From NCBI RefSeq assembly GCF_001279525.1, contig NZ_LGDY01000115.1, positions 10,129 through 74,128 on the forward strand: a stretch of 64,000 nucleotides of DNA, in the 5' to 3' direction. Both the position numbers and the translations under genes were made by a program. Below are positions 29,034-35,374 of the stretch, in pieces; positions within the stretch are counted from its first letter, which is position 1, and the number at the start of each line of letters is the position of its first letter. The DNA is from Nocardia sp. NRRL S-836 (lineage in GTDB: Bacteria; Actinomycetota; Actinomycetes; Mycobacteriales; Pseudonocardiaceae). Below the pieces are notes generated by a model that saw nothing but the letters and a program-made list of their open reading frames with translations, ran no database searches and was not told the origin of the DNA.

Positions 29034-29065
29034 GGGCCCGCCCGCGCACCGGCGCGGGCGGGCCT
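29034..29065 (+). terminator. Terminator hairpin after EF-G paralogue
   Basis: A perfect 13-bp GC stem (29035-29047 with 29052-29064) with loop ACCG begins 9 bases after the stop codon. It ends exactly where the -10 box of the next gene begins, so the two transcription units abut. Confidence 0.8.
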
Positions 29066-29070
29066 ATGCT
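29065..29070 (+). promoter_or_regulatory. -10 box of a leaderless promoter
   Basis: TATGCT lies 7 bases before the ATG at 29078, the usual arrangement for leaderless transcripts in actinobacteria. It supports 29078 rather than 29066 as the start of the next gene. No clear -35 is seen because the terminator stem occupies that space. Confidence 0.5.
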
Positions 29071-29077
29071 CGATCGA

Positions 29078-29854
29078 ATGTTGATCGGACCGGCTCCGCA
29101 CGACCGGCTGCACGTCATGTCGTTCAACCTGCGTTACGCCTCGAACGCCGAACCGAACTCGTGGGCCGCCAGACGGCCTGTCGTGGCACGGCTGCTGGGC
29201 GAGGAGCAGCCCACGGTCCTCGGCACCCAGGAGGGCCTGTACGGGCAGGTCAAGGACGTCGCGCACGACCTGCCCGACCGGTACGACTGGATCGGCGTCG
29301 GCCGGGCGGGCGGCAGCCACGACGAGTTCGTCGCGATCTTCTTCGACACCACCCGGCTCGACCCGCTGGCGTTCGACCACCACTGGCTGTCGGACACGCC
29401 GAACGTGATCGGCTCGCGGTCGTGGGGCAACACCGTCGTCCGGATCGTCACGTGGGTCCGGTTCGCCGACGTCCGCACCGGCGCGCAGTTCGTCGTCGTG
29501 AACACGCACCTCGACCACGAGTCGGAGAACGCACGCCTGCGCAGCGCCGAGCTGATCCGCGACCGGATCAACGCCCAGACGCTGCCGGTCGTCCTCACCG
29601 GCGACTTCAACGACGCCGCCGGCTCGCCGACCTACAAGACCCTCGGTCTCGACGACACCTGGAACGGTCACCGCATCACGCCCGCCCACGGCACGTGGCA
29701 CGGCTACCAGCCGCCGGTTCCGGACGGTCCGCGGATCGACTGGATCATGACCCGCGGCGCCACGACCGAGGCCGCCGCGATCAACACCTACGCCGAGAAC
29801 GGCCAGTACCCGTCCGACCACCTGCCGGTGCAGGCGCTGCTGCGGATCGGCTGA
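29078..29854 (+). CDS. Endonuclease/exonuclease/phosphatase-family hydrolase
   Basis: 258 residues with EEP-fold signatures in order: MSFNLRYA, the metal Glu in VLGTQEGLYGQV, the VVNTHLDH catalytic His, VVLTGDFND and final PSDHLPVQALL. There is no signal peptide or membrane segment, so it is probably cytoplasmic. Members cleave phosphodiester or phosphomonoester bonds in nucleic acids, inositol phosphates or sphingomyelin; its substrate is unknown. Monocistronic. Confidence 0.85.
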   Translation: MLIGPAPHDRLHVMSFNLRYASNAEPNSWAARRPVVARLLGEEQPTVLGTQEGLYGQVKDVAHDLPDRYDWIGVGRAGGSHDEFVAIFFDTTRLDPLAFDHHWLSDTPNVIGSRSWGNTVVRIVTWVRFADVRTGAQFVVVNTHLDHESENARLRSAELIRDRINAQTLPVVLTGDFNDAAGSPTYKTLGLDDTWNGHRITPAHGTWHGYQPPVPDGPRIDWIMTRGATTEAAAINTYAENGQYPSDHLPVQALLRIG

Positions 29855-29917
29855 CCTCCGGCGAGGCGGTGCGGCACTCCGCCTTCCAGGGTCGAACACG
29901 GCTCAGCTCGACCGACA

Positions 29918-29933
29918 AGTGGTCTGAACCACT
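29918..29933 (+). promoter_or_regulatory. DasR-like (dre-type) operator
   Basis: AGTGGTCTGAACCACT differs from the known dre consensus AGTGGTCTAGACCACT only in the two central bases and keeps 6-bp inverted arms. It ends on the first base of a -10-like TACGGT (29933-29938) that lies 6 bases before the next gene's ATG, so a bound GntR-family repressor would block RNA polymerase. DasR is the GlcNAc/chitin regulator of Streptomyces and relatives; whether this host has it is not visible. Confidence 0.6.
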
Positions 29934-29944
29934 ACGGTGCCCGT

Positions 29945-30541
29945 ATGCGCCTGAAAACAGTGATCGCGTCCGCGCTGGTGGCGGTCTCGCTCGGCTCCGG
30001 AGCAGCGGCGGCGGCCGCTCCGGCGAGCCACGAGTGCGCCACCCCGTCCATCGACCGCTACCAGCAGTGGCTGGCCAGCGGCGAGGGCACGACCGTGCCC
30101 GCGACCGGCAGCATCCTCGTCCCCGAGGGGCGCCACCGGTACGCGGCGAAGATCAAGTTTGTGAACCCCGAGTGGCACGTCATGGTGCTCTGGCTGGGCA
30201 ACCGGTTCGAGGCCCAGGCGGACCTGTTGCGCTCCCGAGGGTTCCTGATGACCTACAGCGCCACCGACGACCTCTACGTCCAGCTGCGGCCCGCGTCGGA
30301 CTGGAGCGGTGGCGCCAAGTGGCTCACCAGGATCCCGTCCACGCACGGCAAGGTCGTGTCGCGCTTCTTCAGCTTCCACCCCGACCGGTGGACGACCCTG
30401 CCCGAGCTCGGTGCGCCCTCCTACCCGCTGTCCGAGGCGCTGGACGACGCCCGCGGGCTGGTGTTCGTCGGGAAGACGCCGAACGACCTGGTGGTCAAGG
30501 GCCTGCGGGTCGACGGCTACCGGCCACCGTGCGTCTACTGA
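29945..30541 (+). CDS. Secreted protein of unknown function
   Basis: 198 residues beginning MRLKTVIASALVAVSLGSG, an evident signal peptide with cleavage likely after AAAAA near residue 25. The mature part has two Cys (CATPS near its start and CVY at the end), which may form a disulfide, and several Trp/Tyr-rich segments (EWHVMVLWLGNRF, SRFFSFHPDRW). No family recognised. The overlapping DasR-like operator suggests it is made during growth on chitin or GlcNAc, but this is an inference. The start is supported by a leaderless -10. Confidence 0.75.
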   Translation: MRLKTVIASALVAVSLGSGAAAAAAPASHECATPSIDRYQQWLASGEGTTVPATGSILVPEGRHRYAAKIKFVNPEWHVMVLWLGNRFEAQADLLRSRGFLMTYSATDDLYVQLRPASDWSGGAKWLTRIPSTHGKVVSRFFSFHPDRWTTLPELGAPSYPLSEALDDARGLVFVGKTPNDLVVKGLRVDGYRPPCVY

Positions 30542-30574
30542 CAGCGTGATCGGAACCGGGTACGTTCCCGCGAC

Positions 30575-30700
30575 GTGAGAGCGTTCCCAGCAGTCCTGGT
30601 CGTGGCCATCACCGTCGCGCTGGCGGCACCCACGAGCGCGGCGGTGCGGGACGACACCGGCTCGGTCGACCCGTCGCGGGCCTCCAGGCTGCCGCGGAAC
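30575..30700 (+). pseudogene. Signal-peptide start of a truncated secreted gene
   Basis: A GTG at 30575 with TACGTT 8 bases upstream opens MRAFPAVLVVAITVALAAPT, a good signal peptide, followed by about 20 residues of G/C-ending codons. Around 30690-30720 the codon pattern collapses into AT-richer, repeat-like sequence (GGGATCAGTCCC palindrome). The frame stays open but no longer looks coding. It is probably the 5' remnant of an exported enzyme, possibly the GH92 mannosidase whose 3' end lies at 31757-32274; this link is inferred from position and orientation only. Confidence 0.5.
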
Positions 30701-30799
30701 ACGGGATCAGTCCCGGGTTTGAGTGTTTCCTGTTCTGTGTCTGCGGTGAAACAGATCGGCCGGGCCTACCGCAACGACACCGTGCTGCCCGCACCGCCG

Positions 30800-31339
30800 T
30801 CACCACGGTGTCCCGCCAATGCTCGCAGGCCCGCTGTCGACGACGATCAGCTTGTCACCCAAGAAGTCGTCCACGTCGGGGCTCATCCACGACTCACCCC
30901 GCCGAGCACGATGGAACCTGAACGTGCCGTTCGTGCTGTTCGCTCCCACAATGCACCGCACCGCGACAGGCTCGGGCAGCGCGCGGACGAGCCGCACGAC
31001 CTCCAAGGCAAAGCCCAACCCGTGGCGCAACATCACCACCTGGTCCGCCTCACTGATCACAGGCTCGTCCTCCAGTGATCCAACCTCGACGGGCACTACG
31101 TCATCCAGGTGGAAGCTGCTCGTGGCGCACTCCCATGCGGTCAGATCCGGTCCGCCCGAGCGGGGCGCCGGAACACGGGCGGCATGCCGGGCGAAGGCCA
31201 GAGCCGAGCCGTGACGAACGATGCCTTCGGCAACCAACTCACGCAGTTCTGGTGCCAACTCTGCCGCTGGCACGGCGCACACCAGCCCTGCCTGCCCCAG
31301 TGCTTCGATCGCCACCTCGTTCATCCGAATGTTGAGCAC
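30800..31339 (-). CDS. Orphan protein of unknown function in a scarred locus
   Basis: 179 residues from GTG 31339, or 174 from ATG 31324; neither has a clear ribosome site. The protein is mixed alpha/beta with Val-rich strands, for example VRCIVGANSTNGTFRF and the C-terminal DDFLGDKLIVVDSG. No family recognised; the tail loosely recalls small actinobacterial proteins of unknown role. Codon use is less GC-biased than the neighbours. It lies just downstream of the IS5-type relic in the same orientation, and may be cargo or have lost its promoter to the insertion. Confidence 0.55.
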   Translation of the reverse strand: MLNIRMNEVAIEALGQAGLVCAVPAAELAPELRELVAEGIVRHGSALAFARHAARVPAPRSGGPDLTAWECATSSFHLDDVVPVEVGSLEDEPVISEADQVVMLRHGLGFALEVVRLVRALPEPVAVRCIVGANSTNGTFRFHRARRGESWMSPDVDDFLGDKLIVVDSGPASIGGTPW

Positions 31340-31352
31340 GGAGCAGAGCCTG

Positions 31353-31757
31353 TCAGGACCAGGCCAAGATCAGAACGAGTTTGCGCAGGCAGATGATCGA
31401 GCAGGCAAGACCGAGCATGGCCTGATGGACGTCGGCTCGTCGTTCGGTGCGCACGCGGAGTCGTCGGAAGCCTGTGAGCCAGGCGAAGGTGCGTTCGACT
31501 GGCCAGCGGACTGTGCCCAGGCCGGAGCCGTGGTCGACGCCGCGGCGGGCGATGACGGGTGTGATGCCGCGGGCTCGGACCAGGCGGCGGTGCTTGTCGT
31601 GGTCGTAGTCGCGGTCGGCGACGTGGTTCGCCGACCATCCCGCGGATCGGTGGGATGGCGTCGATGAGTGGGATCAGCTGGGTGACGTCGTGGCGGTGCT
31701 CACCGGTGGATGTGACGGCCAGTGGGACGCCGCCCGCGTCGGTGATCAGGTGGTGCA
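31353..31757 (-). pseudogene. IS5-family transposase, 3' half, frameshifted
   Basis: Read on the minus strand, 31757-31640 gives HHLITDAGGVPLAVTSTG then HRHDVTQLIPLIDAIPP. After a one-base shift the next frame gives DYDHDKHRRLVRARGITPV, IARRGVDHGSGLGTVRW, VERTFAWLTGFRRLRVRTER and a tail ending AWS, with TGA at 31355-31353. These are the DDE-domain C-terminal motifs of an IS5-group transposase, including the final Glu in VERTFAW. The N-terminal half and one end are missing; the upstream edge abuts the GH92 fragment. Confidence 0.75.
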
Positions 31758-32274
31758 CGACGCCGCCGGTCTCGCGGCCGCGATGGGCGGTGCCGACGCC
31801 GCGACCGCACGCCTCGACGCGTTCTTCCACCGCGCCGACGGCTCGTGGGCCACCGGCGGTGACCCGCTGCGCTACGACCCGACCAACGAGCCGGGCATCC
31901 ACACCCCGTGGCTCTACAACGAGTTCGGCCGGCCGGAGAAGACGCAGGAGACCGTGCGCGCCATGGCCTCGCTGGTCTACCGCACCGGCCCGGCCGGCCT
32001 GCCCGGCAACGACGACCTCGGCACGATGTCGGCCTGGTACGTCTTCGCCGCGCTCGGCCTGTACCCGCGCACGCCCAGCAGCGCCGAGCTGCACCTGTCC
32101 AGCCCGATGTTCCCGCGGGCGCGCATCGCCTCGCGCGGCATCACGGTCGTGGCGCCGCGGCCGTCCGGTGTCCACATCGACGCGGTGCGCTGGAACGGCC
32201 GCGCGGTCGACCGGCCGTGGCTGCCGGAGTCGTTCGTGCGGCATGGCGGAAAACTGGTCGTGACGGCACGCTGA
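31757..32274 (+). pseudogene. GH92 alpha-1,2-mannosidase, C-terminal fragment
   Basis: The frame reads VVHDAAGLAAAMGGADAA, then NEPGIHTPWLYNEFGRPEKT, GLPGNDDLGTMSAWYVFAAL and GLYPRTPSSAELHLSSPMF, the conserved end of GH92 mannosidases, with the acidic GNDDLGTMS catalytic-site segment intact. About 170 of some 700-750 residues remain; the rest is replaced by the IS5-type relic. It ends with TGA at 32274. Without the N-terminal domain it should be inactive. The intact gene would have made an exported mannosidase. Confidence 0.8.
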
Positions 32275-32284
32275 CCTGGTACCA

Positions 32285-34909
32285 ATGCGACTTGTGCGGG
32301 AACCGAGAGAGCTGAACTCGTTCACCGGTGATGCCGGCAACGTCGTGCAGGTGGGCGGGTCCGTCCACGGCGACATCACCATCGGCGCTCCCGCACGACC
32401 CGGCCCGCACGCCGCGGCGGCCCGGCCGTACCTCCTGCTGGAGACCGGCGAGGTGGTCGGGCGGGCGGAGCTGCGCCACGCCGTCGACGAGTTCCTCACC
32501 GGGCCCGGCGGGGGAGTGCTGCTGCTGATCGGTGTCCCCGGCATCGGCAAGAGCGCACTGGCCTGGGACGCGTGGAAACGCCACCGCGGCACCGGCGCAC
32601 GGCAGTTCTGGTACTCGTTCTACGACGGCCGCGGCGTCGGCAGCTTCGCCGCGATGCTGCCGGAGCTGGCCCGGTTCCTGGACCTGCCGGACACCGCCGG
32701 TGTCGACGCCGTCCTCGACGCCGTGGCGGAGGAGGAGGTCCTGCTCTTCCTCGACGGGATCGAACGCTGCCTGCGCTGCTACCAGCGCCCGCTCGGCGCG
32801 GTCGACGACGCCGGCGATGGCGGTGGCGGTGGCGGTGGCGGTGGCGACGGGCTGTGGCACGACACCGAGCTCGGCTTCGCCTCCGACGACGCGCTGCGGT
32901 TCTTCCAGCAGCTGACCGACCTGCCCGCGGGCAGGGTCGTGGCGACCTCGCGGGTCGTGCCCGCCGAGTACTTCGCGAGCGGCGGCGCCCTGCGGGCCGG
33001 TGTGACGAGCCACGTCGTCGGCCCGCTGCCGCCCGGTGACGGCAGCGCGTTGCTCGACCGGGTCGGCAGCCCGCTCACGCCCGCCGACGCGGCCATGGCG
33101 GCGTCGGTGCTCGGTGGTCACCCGCTCGCGTTGCAGCTGCTCGCCCGCCAGGTCCACCGGTCGTTGCGACCCCGGCAGACGCTGCCGCAGTGGCTGGCCC
33201 AGGAGGGTTATCTGGCCGCGGAGGGTGCCGGGCCGCGGCAGATCCGCGACCGGCTGTTCGTGCGCGCGGCCACGGCGCTGTCGGCGCCCGCGTGCCTGCT
33301 GCTCGCCGCCACGGCCGTGCTGGGCGGTTCGGCCGACCTGCCGACCCTGCGGGCGGCCGGCCCGGCCGGGCTGACCGACGACGAGTTCCACCGGGCGGTG
33401 CGGGAGGTCGTCGCCTCCGGGCTCGCCGTGACGACCGGTGACGAGCTCGGCTGCCACCCGCTGACCGGATCCGCCGCGACCGCCCAGCTCACGCCCGGCG
33501 CGACCACCGGGCTGGTGCGCTCGCTCAGCTCCACGTTGCGCGGCCGGTTCACCGGGATCGACGCGTGGGGTGCCGGGTACGCCGGGTGGTACGCCACGGC
33601 GGACGTGTCGGACCGGGCAGAGGCGATGGCGTTGTGCCGCGCGCTGGTGCGACTCGGCGAGTGGCAGGCGGCGGCCGAGCTGTACGAGGAACAGCTCGAC
33701 GCGCCCGTGCGGCTGGTGCTCGGGGCCAACTTCGAGGCCGTGGAGCTCCTGAGCGCGCTCGTCGCCGGGCTGGCGGCCGAACCGGGGGAGATCACGCCGG
33801 ACCGGCTGCGGCCGTCGCTGGCCCACCACCTGCTGATGATCGGGCGGGTCGAACAGGCCGCGCGCGAGCTGGACGAGATCACCGACGACCCGCTGGACCA
33901 CGCCGTGCTGCTCGTGCGGTCCGCGATCGCGGTGCACCGCGGCGACCTCGCGGGAGCGTTGGAGCACGGGCTGACGGCGGTGCACGCGGCTCGGCGGCGG
34001 CTCGCCGCCGCGGTCCAGAAGCCCGAGCCCGACCTCTTCGGACCGCCGGTGCCGCACCCGCGGGTGCGGCCGTCGGGCGACCAGGTCGAGGCACTGGTCC
34101 GGTGCGCCGAGGTGCTGGTGCTCGCCGGGCAGACCGCCGGGGCGGCCCGGTTGCTCGTGGAGGGCCTGGCGGTGTGGCAGCGGGCCCACTCGCACTGCGC
34201 GGCGTGCCGTGGCCTGGTGCTCAGGGCGGCCGCCGCCGTGTTCGCGGTGTCCGGTGACGAGGACGCGGCCCGTGCCGCAGCGGTGGAGGGCCGCGCGTTG
34301 CAGGTCGACGGCGGCAAGACCCTGCAGGGTCTGTTCTCCGACGTGATCGTGGCGATGCGGATGCCGCACCTGGTGGCGTACCTGCCCGCAGCACTGGGCG
34401 ACGCCGGTTTCGTGCTGTACCAGTCGCTGCTGCGAGAACCCGGCGCGGTGGGCGGCCCGTTGCCCGACGACCTGGTGCACCGGGCGATCGCCTGGACCGG
34501 CGGCGAGCCGGACGACGTGCCGGAACGACTCGCCGAACTGGCCGCCGGCGTCGAGGTGCGGGTGTCGTCGCCGCGGAACGCCCTGGAGGTCGACCCGTGC
34601 GACCCGCGGGCCCGCCGTGAGCTCGCGGCGCTGGCGGTCCGCGCAGGGCAGCCCGCCTTGGCGCTCGACCACCTCGCGTGGCTGGTCGACCTGAGCCCGG
34701 ACGGCTGCGACCTGGCCGTGGAGCTGGTGACCGGGCCGGGACCGCTCGCCGACGGCGTGCGCGAGCTGCTGCTGAACGGCAGCGACCCGCTCGCCGCGGT
34801 CGACGCGGTGATCGTGCTGGAGACCAAGCTCGGCGACGACGCCGCCGCGGCCCGCTGGCGGACCACCCGCCGGGAACTGGTGCGCGCCTCCCTGCCGGAC
34901 TTCTGGTGA
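32285..34909 (+). CDS. NB-ARC-like STAND ATPase with N-terminal amyloid-like motif
   Basis: 874 residues from ATG 32285, 10 bases after the GH92 fragment. Residues about 20-35 read NVVQVGGSVHGDITIG, a VQVG core like the motifs at the start of the STAND proteins at 1396 and 13190. The ATPase has P-loop GVPGIGKSALAW, the NB-ARC-type FWYSFYDGRG, and Walker B VLLFLDGIERC. A poly-Gly run (nine Gly, from a GGTGGC/GGCGGT hexamer repeat at about 32818-32848) splits the ATPase after Walker B. ATSRVVP is a sensor-like segment. Residues 400-874 are helical TPR-like repeats. Likely a signalling switch with unknown output. Confidence 0.78.
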   Translation: MRLVREPRELNSFTGDAGNVVQVGGSVHGDITIGAPARPGPHAAAARPYLLLETGEVVGRAELRHAVDEFLTGPGGGVLLLIGVPGIGKSALAWDAWKRHRGTGARQFWYSFYDGRGVGSFAAMLPELARFLDLPDTAGVDAVLDAVAEEEVLLFLDGIERCLRCYQRPLGAVDDAGDGGGGGGGGGDGLWHDTELGFASDDALRFFQQLTDLPAGRVVATSRVVPAEYFASGGALRAGVTSHVVGPLPPGDGSALLDRVGSPLTPADAAMAASVLGGHPLALQLLARQVHRSLRPRQTLPQWLAQEGYLAAEGAGPRQIRDRLFVRAATALSAPACLLLAATAVLGGSADLPTLRAAGPAGLTDDEFHRAVREVVASGLAVTTGDELGCHPLTGSAATAQLTPGATTGLVRSLSSTLRGRFTGIDAWGAGYAGWYATADVSDRAEAMALCRALVRLGEWQAAAELYEEQLDAPVRLVLGANFEAVELLSALVAGLAAEPGEITPDRLRPSLAHHLLMIGRVEQAARELDEITDDPLDHAVLLVRSAIAVHRGDLAGALEHGLTAVHAARRRLAAAVQKPEPDLFGPPVPHPRVRPSGDQVEALVRCAEVLVLAGQTAGAARLLVEGLAVWQRAHSHCAACRGLVLRAAAAVFAVSGDEDAARAAAVEGRALQVDGGKTLQGLFSDVIVAMRMPHLVAYLPAALGDAGFVLYQSLLREPGAVGGPLPDDLVHRAIAWTGGEPDDVPERLAELAAGVEVRVSSPRNALEVDPCDPRARRELAALAVRAGQPALALDHLAWLVDLSPDGCDLAVELVTGPGPLADGVRELLLNGSDPLAAVDAVIVLETKLGDDAAAARWRTTRRELVRASLPDFW

Positions 34910-34910
34910 G

Positions 34911-35372
34911 CTACTCCTTCGCCGCGACGAGCGCCTGCGGTGCGGCCTGCTTGATCCGCGTCGTCAGCCACGCCAGCTGCCGCTGGGTCTCCGGCTCGCA
35001 CGAGCTGACCACGTCGAGCAGCTCGCGGTCGCGCAACGCCTGCGCCGCCTGGTTCACGACGGTCCAGGTGATGTCGGTGAACGACGCCAGCGCGTAGAGG
35101 TCCTGCAGGTCGCGCAACAGGCCGACACCACCCGTGCGGGTGTCCGTGAACTCCGCCGCGTGCAGGCGTTCCGGTTCGTCCTCGCGGTGCTCGCCGTAGC
35201 GTTCGACGACCGGCGCCAGGTGCTCGGCCTGGCCGTCGGCACGACCGGCCAGCACCTCGCACATCTGCCGCACGTCGGGTTCCTCGCCGTGCCCGGCAGC
35301 GACCTCGCGGAACGCGCCGGCCAGCGTGCGCAGCGAGGAGTGGAGCAGGCCGAGGTAGGTCGCCAGGTGCAT
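34911..35372 (-). CDS. Small all-helical (ferritin-like) protein
   Basis: 153 residues from ATG 35372, which follows AGGAAGGTGTGACC. It starts 2 bases after the stop of the molybdopterin oxidoreductase gene, so the two are one operon. The sequence is predicted as four amphipathic helices, with acidic/His segments in the order expected of a ferritin-like bundle (REVAAGHGEEPDVRQMCEV, DGQAEHLAPVVERYGEH, DLQDLYALASFTDITW). Family not firmly recognised. It may be a chaperone or partner of the oxidoreductase. Confidence 0.7.
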   Translation of the reverse strand: MHLATYLGLLHSSLRTLAGAFREVAAGHGEEPDVRQMCEVLAGRADGQAEHLAPVVERYGEHREDEPERLHAAEFTDTRTGGVGLLRDLQDLYALASFTDITWTVVNQAAQALRDRELLDVVSSCEPETQRQLAWLTTRIKQAAPQALVAAKE

Positions 35373-35374
35373 GG

